DNA of 64,000 nt from Yponomeuta sedellus. Lineage: Eukaryota > Arthropoda > Insecta > Lepidoptera > Yponomeutidae. The stretch is taken from assembly GCA_934045075.1 (NCBI GenBank), contig OW203725.1, positions 2,570,775 through 2,634,774 of the forward strand, written 5' to 3'. A program made the position numbers and the translations under genes. Position 1 is the stretch's first letter. Each line of letters opens with the position of its first letter. This document shows, in pieces, positions 39,259-49,897 of the stretch. A model generated the notes under the pieces. That model ran no database searches, was not told where the DNA came from, and saw only the letters and a program-made list of their open reading frames with translations.

Positions 39259-39433
39259 TAAAAACCTATTTAGAGGCTAAAAATTCCACCCATGCCGGGA
39301 CTCGAACCCGCGACCTCTGGCTCACCATGCCAAGCACGGCAAGGTTAGTCAGAGGTCGTCAGCCAGAAGTCTCTAAATAGGTTTTTAAAAAATTGTCCTT
39401 AGCGCGGGTTAGTGCATTAAAAAGAATATAATA
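39259..39433. mobile_element. Family A fold-back
   Basis: The minus arm TAAAAACCTATTTAGAGGCT ... CTGGCTCACC meets a scrambled centre and the plus arm GAAGTCTCTAAATAGGTTTT ... AAAGAATATAATA. AAGTTTT flanks both sides (39252..39258, 39434..39440). Confidence 0.78.
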
Positions 39434-39773
39434 AAGTTTTCTTGCACTATTTCGACCATAGCTTTTTTCGTCTTTAGCTTTCTCGAATAACTATGAGTAG
39501 GATAGCCTGTGTAATGGCAACCAGGCGAGGAAACCACACACCTATAGAAATACACCCATTTAACACAATAAATATTACTTTATCGTCTATGAGTGGTCAC
39601 TTACCATCATCAGGCTGTATTAGCCCACTGAACATAGCCCTCCCCTAATGATCGACTTAGCGCCTTATCTTCAGCTTGCCGCATCCAGCATATGAAATGA
39701 AATGAAAGTTTCTGTGAGTGAGCTGTGAGTGTCCTGTGAGTGACCTGTGAGTGAGCGCTATACATTAGTATAT
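39434..39773 (-). pseudogene. Interval with a LINE G antisense end
   Basis: 39605..39690 matches the antisense end of LINE G (CCATCATCAGGCTGTATTAG, CATAGCCCTCCCCTAATGAT, CTTCAGCTTGCCGCATCCAG). It is followed by an irregular GTGAGTGACCTGTGAGTG repeat at 39712..39755. Confidence 0.65.
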
Positions 39774-39831
39774 ACACACTTGTTTAATTGTGAAATGACT
39801 ATTAAGTCATTTCACAATTAAACAAGTGTGT
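39774..39831. repeat. Perfect 27-bp inverted repeat with 4-bp loop
   Basis: ACACACTTGTTTAATTGTGA-AATGACT and its exact complement are separated by ATTA. The perfect pairing implies a recent origin or selection against divergence; no second copy is in the window. Confidence 0.9.
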
Positions 39832-40119
39832 TGATTGTCAATTGTACATGTTGCGTAATTATTGTGTTATTTTGAATTGTAGTATTAAATCCGATATATT
39901 GATAAAATGACGTGTAAATTATAAAGATGTCTATGTCTATATAAAATGTATATATGAAACAGGTCTGAGGCCTAATTAAGCGCGCCAAATCCTGTCGGAA
40001 TCCTGACATTTGCGATAGGAATGAGTCGTTTTCAGCACGAATTTACGAAGCACTTCATAGATGGCGCTTTTAGGCCTGCACATACAAGAACAGGGATACG
40101 TCCGTCAAATTTTGCTTGA
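39832..40119. other. Unassigned intergenic sequence
   Basis: AAAGATGTCTATGTCTATAT at 39923 echoes the end of family Q (GATGTCTATGTCTATGTCT at 140). Otherwise nothing. Confidence 0.35.
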
Positions 40120-40320
40120 TATCAACCCTTTGTATGTCCCCACTGCTGGGGACGGGTCTCTTCCTGCATAGCAAGAAGGTTAGGCCATAGTCCACCACGG
40201 GGGCCAAGTCCGAGTTGGTGGAGGATTGTAAGACAGTGGCGGACCCTACTGTCACAAGTTATCAAGCCGCCAATAAGGCCTCTGACATGGCTCGACAACT
40301 GCCATTACATGACATATTTA
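40120..40320 (-). mobile_element. Family B SINE, 5'-truncated
   Basis: GATATCAACCCTTTGTATGT to GGCTCGACAACTGCCATTAC. Confidence 0.82.
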
Positions 40321-40539
40321 CCCACCTTACTTACCTAGGGCTAAAAATATGTTACTTGGATTTGGTGCGCGTATAGGAGCTCAGATTAAAACATTAGGCA
40401 ATCGTAATTAATTTAATTTCCAACGTTACGGGGAACGATTCAGGTTGCGTGGCTACAGAGTTAATTTAATTACGCTTATATTATAATGCTTCTATGTGGG
40501 GATCCAAGGTCTGTTACTTAGAATCGTTTTCCCGCTGAC

Positions 40540-40620
40540 TTTTTCTCCTCTACAATAAGGCCCGAATGCAGCAGCTTAATTTTTACATTGTACATTCACA
40601 TTCAGCAAACAGAATTTATT
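40540..40620 (+). repeat. Family O repeat, short copy
   Basis: CTTTTTCTCCTCTACAATAA, GGCCCGAATGCAGCAGC and ACATTCAGCAAACAGAATTT. It abuts the next element. Confidence 0.55.
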
Positions 40621-40627
40621 GCGGGTA

Positions 40628-41177
40628 TAAAGGAAGGCCAATGAGACGAGATAAAGAATATAAACAAAGTTTCAGGGGTTCAAAACATTTTTATTTAAAC
40701 AAATTATAGTTATACAAATTTCGGATTCCCTATTCTAATCGCTGTCGTCTGTATTAGTCAAACATGATTCACCGGAAGGCTGTCTAGAGCCGCCAGGCTG
40801 TGGTTCCGTAAATAAAACCAACAACTATTTACAATAACAGCAAAAATCAACAAGAAAACTAACAGTATCGGATTAAATAAACACAATAAACTTAGTAAAT
40901 ACGGAAACGAAAAAATACGTATCACTTCAAACGCAATTTAAACAGAAATGAACTATTACAGTTCACAAAATGGCGGATGACACCAAATGTTGACAACTGC
41001 CGTACTGGAAGTTTTCCTGTACCACGAAATACGCAACGAAGGCTGTCGTCGATCAAATGACGCCAATACCGCATACGTGTAACAAGGACAGAGATAATAA
41101 TGCCTCACTATCGCAATGTAACACAGTAACGGTCCGTTTGTTTACATTCTTTATCTCGTCTCATTGGCCTTCCTTTA
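40628..41177. mobile_element. 550-bp element with ~40-bp terminal inverted repeats
   Basis: TAAAGGAAGGCCAATGAGAC-GAGATAAAGAATATAAACAAA at the left is inverted at the right end with one difference. With TA as target duplication the element would be 40630..41175 (AAGGAAGG...CCTTCCTT), which suits Tc1/mariner-type insertion. The interior has no long frame. J copy 41178 starts immediately next to it. Confidence 0.78.
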
Positions 41178-41405
41178 GTCTGTTAGCTTTTAGTATACAA
41201 CTCGGCTACTATCGGAAAGAATCGGATATATTCGTGTAATAGAAATGTCTGAACTAATATGACACTTCATTTCGAAATCGGAACTAATATGACACTTAAT
41301 TTCGAAATCAGAACTTGATCATCAGTACGTAAACCGGCGAAAATTGGCAAAAACCGAAGCCTACTCTAGAGCCCGAGGTATATTCTAAAAGTGAACAGAC
41401 TGCAC
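41178..41405. mobile_element. Family J element
   Basis: GTCTGTTAGCTTTTAGTATA at the left, ATTCTAAAAGTGAACAGAC at the right. Inside, GAACTAATATGACACTT CATTTCGAAATC is duplicated in tandem. Confidence 0.72.
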
Positions 41406-41945
41406 CTACGTTCTAGAACCTATGATCAATAGATTAGAACTTTAATCGATTTCCGCTAAAAACGGCCCCTTTTGGCGGAAAGTGATTAAAGTCCTTGTTT
41501 GTTCATTCTAGTCTAGACTCCTGACTGTAGGTTCTAAAAGTAGTTGTCACAGTTGTTAAGATTTCTCACGTTCCTTTTTTAAATAAAAACGTATTATAAG
41601 ACAAGTTCGTCCCTCAACGCCCTGTTGAAGTCAGCACCAGAGCGTGATCTGTTAGCTGACCGGCTTACAAGTGTACCAGAGGAATGTTTGAAATGTTGTG
41701 AACGTGATGAATGAAAGTGCGTCCTATTTGTGATTATTTGATTTATTGTTCTTTTTTATACAGGTCTAAATTTTATGTTTTTCAGTTCTCATTGATGTTG
41801 TAACTAGCGAATTGTCTAATATACTTGTTTATACTTAGTATGTATGAATTGCCTAACGCAAAGGTTTTCACTGTAATGTTATGCAATTTAAATGAATAAA
41901 TAATAAGTTTTGATTTTTTCCATTAGTAGCGTTAGCGTTCCATGG
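41406..41945. mobile_element. Family I element split by a retroposed 3' end
   Basis: Centre CCGCTAAAAACGGCCCCTTT and right arm to GACAAGTT, insertion 41608..41904, then AAGTTTTGATTTTTTCCATT and AGTAGCGTTAGCG. Confidence 0.78.
41608..41904 (+). pseudogene. Retroposed 3' end of an unknown transcript
   Basis: A 297-bp insertion flanked by AAGTT (41603..41607, 41905..41909). It opens with 35 codons to a TGA at 41712..41714 (SLNALLKSAPERDLLADRLT, then SVPEECLKCCERDE). An AT-rich untranslated stretch and AATAAA at 41895..41900 follow. It looks like the end of an mRNA or of a LINE copied by reverse transcription. The peptide is not one I recognise. Confidence 0.6.
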
Positions 41946-41952
41946 TTAGCGT

Positions 41953-42012
41953 TTTTTTAAATATTTATTCATGGACATATTACACAGATCTCTTAAGCCT
42001 ATACTAAGCACT
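41953..42012 (-). mobile_element. Family E SINE 3' end
   Basis: AATATTTATTCATGGACATA TTACACAGATCTC; only ~60 bp. Confidence 0.72.
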
Positions 42013-42499
42013 ATAATTGCTTTAAATCAATGTCATCGCTTGCCGGTCCAACTCAACAGATTTTACCTTGCTAGCGGACTTTCTACGCCTTGCTGTTGGG
42101 TGCGAGACGTCACAATCGTCATACATGACGTCTTTTACGGCACACCGGGTATGAATGATGGATGAATCGCGCTTTGGATCCAGCTTTTTCTACCTATTGT
42201 GCCTTGCTCCCTTTTACCCTCTGCATCTATTTCTCTGGTGACTCGCGTAATCCTTAGATTTGTGCGAAATTAGAGTCCTCCAGATGATGAACAACTGAGC
42301 AGAGAACATTACGATGTTTCTAGTTCTGATGTTGTTCCGGGTTCTATGGAAAATCTTTCTTTTCACAAAGAAAAAGTTGAGAAGGGTTTTGAATTTGGAT
42401 GTCGTAATGTTAAAAGAAATTGATAATATTGTTCACAATTCTTTATCAATATCAATAACCCTGTATGTACTAAGAGGTAAATAAATGAATACAATATTG
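42013..42499. other. Unassigned intergenic sequence
   Basis: No feature recognised. Confidence 0.3.
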
Positions 42500-42572
42500 A
42501 ATATCAACTCTTGTATGTCCCCACTGCTGGGGCACGGTCTCTTCCTACATCGCAGGAAGTTTAAGCCATTTA
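42500..42572 (-). mobile_element. Family B SINE 3' fragment
   Basis: ATATCAACTCTTGTATGTCC to CGCAGGAAGTTTAAGCC. Confidence 0.75.
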
Positions 42573-42585
42573 CAATACTATATAG

Positions 42586-42845
42586 GTAGTCGGGGCTGTA
42601 AGTGATGTAATTTGCTTAAGCCAGATGTCGCTGCATGTACGTAATACAGAGAATAGTCTAAAGAGGTTCGAAATTTCACTGATTCCGGTGTGTCGCCCAT
42701 TGGCTCAATTGGTAGAGCGCTGGCACGGATAGCCAGAGATTGCGGGTTCGAATCCCGGCGTGGGTGAATTTTTTAGCCTCTAAATAGGTTTTGTAAATTT
42801 GTCCTTAGCACGGGTTAGTGCATTAAAAATAAAAATAGTATAATT
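42586..42845 (+). mobile_element. Family A element with 8-bp target duplication
   Basis: GTAGTCGGGGCTGTAAGTGA to AAAAATAGTATAATT with full core (TTGGCTCAATTGGTAGAGCG, GCGGGTTCGAATCCCGGC). CTATATAG occurs at 42578..42585 and 42846..42853. A simple, non-fold-back copy using the long 3' end. Confidence 0.87.
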
Positions 42846-42984
42846 CTATATAGCACAATCTTTTGTGTGTGTGGTTGTTTTTAAGAATGTGTAAGAACGT
42901 CTTTGAGAACCAGTAGATAACGACATCACAAACATAAATTAATAACCCAGACTGAGGCGAAAAAATATGGCTACACCCGTTTTT

Positions 42985-43190
42985 AGTAGCCTATAAACGT
43001 CCCACTGCAGGGCACAGGCCTTCTCTCAGAGAGAGTATAATTACTGGAATTGGCAATTTCAAGCGCTGAGCGGCGCCAACCCAGTGTGTAGAACAATGGA
43101 CTATCAAGCCAAAGACTAAGACTCGATTCCCAGTACGCGCATGTACCAATGACTTTGTTTTCTAAGCTATGTACATTTGTGAAGTTATAT
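42985..43190. mobile_element. Family D SINE, rearranged, opposed halves
   Basis: 42985..43070 is the antisense 3' part (CGTCCCACTGCAGGGCACAG). 43071..43190 is the sense tRNA-like head (CCAGTGTGTAGAACAATGGA, GACTCGATTCCCAGTACGCG) and middle. The two halves face each other, again an inverted arrangement. Confidence 0.65.
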
Positions 43191-43259
43191 TGTTTATTAA
43201 GATAAAAATGTCAATACGAAATAAAATAATTACAAAAAATTTCATACTTATTAATAAAA

Positions 43260-43590
43260 AAAATATGCACAGTACGATATCCAAAAAAATTTCGTCAAGA
43301 ACACAGAACTGATCAAGCCATTCCGGAAAATATCTGAACCAAAGGATCCCAACACGCTGGCAGCATTACCAAGCACTGCACCGCCAAAGAGAGCCTCTGA
43401 CGGATACACACCGGAGCGGCAGTCAAGCCCACGGTCCCTCAAGCGGCGACCTAGCTTCCTAACAAGGATCTTGGTCTGAGTCCCCCAAACTCCCATCGTC
43501 TCTTTGTGAAGTTAAAGTAGCAATACCACTCGCTGGAGGAAAACATCGTGAAGACACCTGAGCCTGCTCAAACCTGCTCTTTAATGAGGT
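43260..43590 (-). pseudogene. Possible LINE coding remnant
   Basis: The minus-strand frame contains RRLRDRGLDCRSGVYPSEAL and GNAASVLGSFGS, which look like conserved coding rather than random sequence and remind me of a repetitive lepidopteran protein, not identified with confidence. A family D fragment (CATCGTGAAGACACCTGAGC) follows at 43545. Confidence 0.35.
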
Positions 43591-43600
43591 CAAGATAGCT

Positions 43601-43907
43601 GAGTGCTTAGTGCGAGTTTTGTAACTACTCGATCGCGTTAACGTAAACTCATATTTCCATGGCATCGAGGAAGCGATACCTAGCGACAAGTATGGAAATT
43701 AAAATTGCTGATTGCGAGTTGTAATGGTTTACGTTGAGAAGTGAACACGTTTACTAGGCAAAAGACGAATAAACGCGAGTGCGAGTTGTACTGTGACAGC
43801 GTTTTGCCAGTTCGAACGGTTAACTTACTCATACTCACTACTCGATGCTCGATTAACACGGTAGTAAAGTTATTCGATTGGATCTGTCAAACTCGCACTA
43901 AGCACTC
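43601..43907. mobile_element. Family K element, 307 bp, copy 2
   Basis: GAGTGCTTAGTGCGAGTTTT to AAACTCGCACTAAGCACTC, same length as 21064..21370. GACAAGTATGGAAATTAAAA and ACGCGAGTGCGAGTTGTACT are shared. Confidence 0.82.
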
Positions 43908-44214
43908 TGGCATCAGCATAGTCATTGATTGATTTTTTTCAATCCCTACTAGTGAAAACAAAACAAACACAATTCAACTAAACACGAAGCGCCCCCGACA
44001 GATGTTCAAACAGCCGCGTCCGAATCAGACCACCGTTGCGCAAACAACACTCAATTAGCCGAGAATTATTTATTTAACACCCCCCAAAGCAATTGATTAT
44101 AAACACGCGTAAATTGTTTGCTGTGAGGCGCGGTAGGTAGAGAAGGCGGGGAGTTTCATTTGAGGTAAGCATTATTGTTTTTTTAGGACGCTCCAAATAA
44201 ATACCTTTTTTTTG
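43908..44214. other. Unassigned intergenic sequence
   Basis: No feature recognised. Confidence 0.3.
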
Positions 44215-44440
44215 TGTACACACAGGTTACACAGGCCTTCTCTCAGAGAGAGAGTATGGGCTTGATTACTACTCGTGCCCACCGTCGAGTGGCAATTTCA
44301 AGGCATTTGAACACTTGATACACTCAGATTTTCTCGCGATGTTTTCCTTTAAAGTTAGCGAATAGTATTGCTACTAAAACTTCATACATAAGTGTACGTA
44401 ACTTAGAAAACAGGGTCTCTCGTTTCCGAGTCCATTACTT
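44215..44440 (-). mobile_element. Family D SINE
   Basis: ACACAGGTTACACAGGCCTT to CAGGGTCTCTCGTTTCCGAG; the 5' end of the tRNA-like head is missing. Confidence 0.75.
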
Positions 44441-45120
44441 GAGAAAGCTTGAGTCTGTTATAGAAATACTTATAAAAAAAGAAAAATATATACAATGGCG
44501 CTGGTACATAAGGCCACATACTTTTTTATTTCGACTTATTAAATCACATCTAAATGCAAACCTATTTACTTATATTAAAAACTATCTAACGTGAAAACTC
44601 TGGCTGGAATGCTCGATAAAGACTGGAAAACTTTAGAGTTTTGGGTGCCTTATGTCAAATTAAAAAGAAAAAAACAACATTCGATTTGAATTTGGAACGT
44701 TTTTCCGCTGCATTAGCGATACAAAGCATTTGGGTTGTTAGCGAAGTTCTATTGTCAATTACTGATTTGTGATTGAAGTTAGTTTTTGCTAGTAAATAGT
44801 TTTTTTGTGCTGTTAAAGTAGAAAGACCATAAATAGTTGTTGTTATTGCTAAATAGGGCAGTTAGTATAATGTTATTGAACGTTCCTTTTAAAAGTTAGA
44901 GCGGAATCAATGAGGTGTGGACAATTTCGGATAACGCCAGGATTATAAGTGCCAATAATACATTTGTTGTATTAAATTTATTGATATCGCCAATGGTAAA
45001 CAAATAAAATATTGCTTTGTTTGTTACGCTTTATTGCACAAAGATCTACAAAGGCGGACTTGTTTAAAAAAATCTTCCAGCAAGCGTTAGAGTAAGCCTG
45101 CTTTGCGTTTCATTTAATAT
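44441..45120. other. Unassigned intergenic sequence
   Basis: No feature recognised; AT-rich. Confidence 0.35.
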
Positions 45121-45450
45121 AATATTGGCCTTTTGCATCTACTTAATGAGATGATTTATACAGCGTCCGTATCTTCACTCATACTAGATGGGTGAAGGGA
45201 CCATTCCGACGCTGTAGTGCCTGGGACATGGTTTGATAGACAATGTAGGCTTGCCCAGCACCTATACCATGCTGACAGCTTAGTCGGCCTAGCCCACAGG
45301 AAATACTAGTCAATACGTGCGGAGGCAACCAAGCCGCGGGTTTCCTCACGATGATTTCCTTCATAGTTAGCGTGTGGTATTGCGACTACAAATTCGAAAA
45401 TGTACGTAACTTTGAAATTAAACAAAGTCATTAGTCATGCCCGTACTGGG
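45121..45450 (-). mobile_element. Family C SINE, cut by a family A insertion
   Basis: TTGGCCTTTTGCATCTACTT (3' end) to AGTCATGCCCGTACTGGGG. The tRNA-like head should follow but the A copy at 45452 begins instead. Confidence 0.82.
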
Positions 45451-45451
45451 G

Positions 45452-45722
45452 AATAGTATAATCATGTGGGTACAGTGATATCATTCCGATGTAAAACCTA
45501 ACTGCAAAGTAGGTAGTCGGGGCTGTAAGTGATGCAATTTACTTAAGCCAGATGTCGCTGCCTGTACGTAATACAGAGAATAGTGTAAAGAGGTTCGAAA
45601 TTTCACTGATGCCGGTGAGTCGCCCATTGGCTCAATTGGTAGAGCGCTGGCAAGGATAGCCAGAGGTTGCGGTTTCGAATCCCGGCATGGGTGAAATTTT
45701 TAGCCTCTAAATAGGTTTTTAA
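45452..45722 (+). mobile_element. Family A element, long 5' side
   Basis: AATAGTATAATCATGTGGGT through CTAACTGCAAAGTAGGTAGT and the core to GGTTTTTAAA. It starts with the AATAGTATA that normally ends the family, so the source was probably a head-to-tail dimer. Confidence 0.85.
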
Positions 45723-46289
45723 ACTTAGTCTTAGTATCAAAACAAAAAATATGTACAATTTTAGTAACCAAGACTATTCCTACGTGAGAAGCTGGAGTCC
45801 ATACTAGGAAAGATCCAGTGTGACAGATCTCCAGGCCCTCACTAAACTTACAACGCATCATTTTGATTCTCAATAGTATATTTTTTCTCAAAGTATTTCA
45901 GGACGTTCAAAAAACGCGTTTGAGGAATTGTTACCTTTAGAAGAAGAAGAAAAATATTTATTATAGAAACAGTGCACACGCCACAGTAACAAACTTAAAA
46001 CATATTACTAAACATAACATTCACAAAAAGAACGAAGAAAAACGAAAGGTCACGGCGTGTCACTGCTGCTATGAATGGCTACTGACTCAGCAATATGCTG
46101 ATGGACAAGCCTTCAGCGCTGATTTTCAGTCAGTGCCAGGTGCTACCCCACGAGCGTCACAGACTGCGGTGCGATATAATCATGGGCAATAACAATACTA
46201 AAGAATTAACCATGCCATATAGAGTAGAATACTCATATGTTATATAGAATAATACCCATATAGGTAAATAGAAAACGTATTATGACATA
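45723..46289. other. Unassigned; possible antisense LINE tail
   Basis: GAAGAAGAAGAAAAATATTT ATTATAGAAAC at 45940 has the look of an antisense 3' end. No second copy was found. Confidence 0.35.
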
Positions 46290-46402
46290 AACATAGAATG
46301 ACATAGGCATCATTTATTGGTAATATTAATTACAAGTCAAGACTCCGTACATAATAACAATCCAATTTAGAAAAAACAATCAAATTTACAAATGTCAAAA
46401 AG
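46290..46402 (+). repeat. Family Q repeat, copy 2
   Basis: ATTTATTGGTAATATTAATT, ACAAGTCAAGACTCCGTACA and AATCAAATTTACAAATGTCA match 1..160 inverted; one ~30-bp segment is missing here. Confidence 0.6.
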
Positions 46403-47155
46403 AAAATATTACATGTCAATATCATAATTATGCAATCTGAAAAAGATACGTAAATACTTTTAATTACCTACGTGATATGATAAGCTACAATAATATACAA
46501 ATAAAATTATACACAAATAAATAACCTTGGAGTTAGCCCTGTATTCCTCGGCTTTCCTTCCACATTTTCCAGTCGCAAAAGTAATTGGATCAAATCCAAA
46601 CCCACCCTCTTCTCACTCCAGACTTGGCAGTCCATGATATTAAGTAAAGTAAGCTCCTTATTGACCCTTTATGGCCGCACCCTAAGGGTTAATTATATCC
46701 GGATGTCCGGCTTTATGTCCGGAAGGGCGAGGGGATCTCCGGAGCTTAATAGTTTAGGCACTATTCAGTTGTCTCGGATCCATTTTGCCAAAGAGTGTTT
46801 TCGTGTCAATTTAGTTTCAGTAGTGATAAAGTTTTTGGTGAAAATTAAAATTAAGCATTCCTCTTGTAGAACTTTATTGTAAATAATGTAACTTTGTGTA
46901 TGTTTACCTAACAAATTGCTAGATGTATTATATGTCATGGTTTATGTAAGTATATTATTTTTAAGTTTAAGTATGTATATCAATATTCATATTTGCACCA
47001 ACTACCCGTCTCAATTTTCCTTCACCAACTCTCCATCGTAGGTTGTCTGGAAGAAATTGCTCTAAGCAATAAGGCCGCCAACTGTACTGCCTTTGTACTT
47101 ATTTTTTGTTTGTTTTTTCCTGGTGTACAATAAAGAATAATCTTATCTTATGTTA
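46403..47155 (+). repeat. Family N with a longer upstream part
   Basis: 47040..47155 is the sense family N end (GTCTGGAAGAAATTGCTCTA, AAGGCCGCCAACTGTACTGC, GTACAATAAAGAATAATCTT). 46550..47040 is probably the rest of the same LINE 3' untranslated region (TTTATGGCCGCACCCTAAGG, ATCCGGATGTCCGGC), but no second copy proves it. Confidence 0.5.
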
Positions 47156-47239
47156 AAAAGCAATATAAAAGTTAAATAAATAATTTGTGAATTTACAGTA
47201 GCAATACGAGTACCACTCGCTAACGGTAAAGGAAAGCGT

Positions 47240-47582
47240 TGGTTGCCTATTAGGTGATGTTGGAATCAATCACAGGCTCGATCAAGTGCTAGATGGGTGA
47301 CCATCCTGTGACTACCGCTAGTGGCATTATTTCCGAGCGCTTCCATGCTTCGTAAGTCACGTTAAGCCGTCGATGCCGGCTGTCATGTAACGGCAGTCGT
47401 TAAGCCATGTCAGAGGCCTTGTGGACGGCTTGATAACTTCTGACAGTAAGGCCCGTGATTGCCATACATTACTAAACTAACTCGGACTTGGTCCCCGTGG
47501 TGGTGTATGGCCTGTTCCTGCGATACAGGAAGGCATCCGTGCTATAGCAGTGGGTCATATAAAGGGTTGATTTCATTTCTAA
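47240..47582 (+). mobile_element. Family B 5S-like SINE
   Basis: TGATGTTGGAATCAATCACA, AAGTGCTAGATGGGTGACCA to TAAAGGGTTGATTTCATTT. Part of the 5S A-box region is deleted. Confidence 0.85.
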
Positions 47583-47598
47583 TTATACAAATGTTATC

Positions 47599-47716
47599 GT
47601 TATCAACCCTTGTATGTCCCCACTGCTGGGGCACGGGTCTCTGCCTGCATTGCAGGAAGGTTAGGCCATACTCCACCACGGGGGCCAAGTCCGGGTTGGT
47701 GGAGGATTGTAAGACA
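47599..47716 (-). mobile_element. Family B SINE 3' fragment, opposed to the previous copy
   Basis: CGTTATCAACCCTTGTATGT to GGAGGATTGTAAGACAG. It faces the 47240 copy 3' end to 3' end with 16 bp between. Confidence 0.82.
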
Positions 47717-48089
47717 GAATTTTAATTTTAAGATTGAATTATAGTAAATGTACATAACTAAAAAACAAAGACATTGGTACGTATTTTGTCATGCATGACT
47801 TATGTTAACGCCTAGCATCTGTGTGCGTTCGTAAATACTCACCCACACATACGCCTTCCAGCGTGTGACGTATAGGCGGGTCGCCGCAACTTTTCGCAAT
47901 ATACCTTTTTTTGTATTCATATTTTGACCGCAATTGAGTGTGCATCGATCCATCTTTTTTATGTATTTAAACTCTGTTTTCAGGATAATAAACTGATCTT
48001 TAAGAAGTTTTCGCCTTTATCATTCCACTCCAGCTGGGCAATAGTATCCTGATTAGCCAACGTACAATAGATAAATTTAAAAAAAAACA
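47717..48089. other. Unassigned intergenic sequence
   Basis: No feature recognised. Confidence 0.3.
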
Positions 48090-48265
48090 ATTTAGAGGCT
48101 AATGAGCTAATGAGTCGCCCATTAGCTCTGTTGGAAAGAGCGCTGGCACGGATAGCCAGAGGTCGCGAGTTCGAATCCCGGCATGGGTGGAATTTTTAGC
48201 CTCTAAATAGGTTTTTGAAATTGTCCTTAGCACGGGTTAGTGCATTAAAAATAAAAATAGTAAAA
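48090..48265 (+). mobile_element. Family A element, first of a tandem pair
   Basis: A short inverted tail piece (ATTTAGAGGCTAATGAGC) precedes GTCGCCCATTAGCTCTGTTG and the full core. The long 3' end AATAAAAATAGTAAA closes it. Confidence 0.82.
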
Positions 48266-48555
48266 TCATGTGGGTACGTGATATCATTCCGATGTAAAAA
48301 CCTAACTGCTAAGTAGGTAGTCGGGGCTGTAAGTGATGCAATTTACTTAAGCCAGATGTCGCTGCCTGTACGTAATACAGAGAATAGTGTAAAGAGGTTC
48401 GAAATTTCACTGATGCCGGTGAGTCGCCCATTAGCTCAGTTGGAAAGAGCGCTGGCACGGATAGCCAGAGGAGAGGGTGGAATTTTTAGCCTCTAAATAG
48501 GTTTTTAAAATTGTCCTTAGCACGGGTTAGTGCATTAAAAATAAAAATAGTATGT
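48266..48555 (+). mobile_element. Family A element, second of a tandem pair
   Basis: ATCATGTGGGTACGTGATAT onward, starting right after the first copy's tail. The B-box segment is deleted (ATAGCCAGAGGAGAGGGTGG). Confidence 0.85.
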
Positions 48556-48789
48556 ACAATAGATGAGTTATTGCGATTATATTTTTTGTAATTTTAGATT
48601 TGGTCTTGATAAAATGTACTCGTAAACGTTTCTAAAATAAGAAAAGCTGTCCAAAAACTGTGTAAAGCACACTTTGCGCCAAACATTATTCATTGATTAT
48701 TTGAATAACAAAGATGTCTGGAATTAATGCCAGTTTAACGAATTATTTCTAGGCTTTAGAATAATATATAAACTCTGTTAATTAGGAAG

Positions 48790-49182
48790 AAGCGGTGGTA
48801 GCTCAGTGGGTAGAACCATGGACTGACAAGCGAGAGCCCCAGGGTCGATCCCGAGTGCGGCCATGTACCAATGACTTTGTTTAATTTCAAAGTTACGTAC
48901 ATTTGCGAATTTGTAGTTGCAATATCACACGCTAACTGTGAAGGAAAACATCGTGAGGAAACCCGCGGCTTGGTAGGCTCCGCACGTATTGACTAGCCTT
49001 TCCTGTGGGCTAGGCCGACTAAGCTGTCAGGATGGTATAGGTGCTGGGTAAGCCTACACCATCTCTACAACCATGTCCCAGGCACTACAGCGTCGGAGTG
49101 GTCCCTTCACCCATCTAGTGTGAGTGAAGATACCACTGGACGCTGCATAAATCATCTCAATAATAGATGCAAAAAGGCCAAT
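48790..49182 (+). mobile_element. Family C tRNA-derived SINE, full length
   Basis: Head GCGGTGGTAGCTCAGTGGGT (A box) and AGGGTCGATCCCGAGTGCGG (B box), middle GTACCAATGACTTTGTTTAA and CATCGTGAGGAAACCCGCGG, 3' end GGTCCCTTCACCCATCTAGT, GATGCAAAAAGGCCAATA. About 393 bp; the middle is shared with family D. Confidence 0.87.
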
Positions 49183-49184
49183 AG

Positions 49185-49267
49185 ATAGATAGAGAACACT
49201 TTATTGCACAACCAGAAAAATATTACAACCATGATTCTTAAATCTAAGTAATGTTATACAATTGGCG

Positions 49268-49268
<1 letters not shown>
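49185..49268 (-). repeat. Family N 3' end, antisense
   Basis: GATAGATAGAGAACACTTTA TTGCACAACC with a GATA tail at its 3' end and the (TA)n run at its 5' end. Confidence 0.6.

Positions 49269-49270
<2 letters not shown>

Positions 49271-49335
<65 letters not shown>
49271..49335. repeat. (TA)n array, ~32 units
   Basis: Uninterrupted TA dinucleotides. Confidence 0.97.
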
Positions 49336-49336
<1 letters not shown>

Positions 49337-49897
49337 TATCAAAGGACACTGAAAAGATTAAGTTTGGGATTTGTTCATTTGAAATGGGCACCTAGTTTTA
49401 CATGCCAGTAAGTCACCGTTTCTATATTAAAAAAAAAACGTTGATTTGATTTGAATGAAATGGATTGTATTGATGAGTACAATTACTAGATACCTTGTAG
49501 AATACCCCACGTCTAATTTTAGCAATACAACTTATAGGCCTATCAAACCCGTAATTTTACGATTAGGGAACAATCTATTTTATCTCAGTACTTGTGCCAA
49601 TTTATATAGCTCCTCCGAGACACTTTGTGGCGCTGACAATCCATTAGGGATGCGGTGTGGTGAAAACGGAATTAAACTTGAGTACGATTGGATTTGTTTG
49701 GATTGGTTGCTTGCGGGAAGATTTTGACAATATTTTTTTGCGGCTCTTCGAGTTTTAAAGCGAAACATTTACATATAATTAAATAGAATTCAGTTAATAC
49801 TATTTTATTTTTCATTTCTATTTTTGTTCAAGACTTGTCTTGTGTAGACTTGGTCTTTGAATAATCTTAAATAATTTCTTATTATTATTACTATTTA
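49336..49897. other. Unassigned intergenic sequence
   Basis: A 90-codon plus frame at 49455 has no recognisable motif; a frame of that length is common by chance. Confidence 0.35.
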
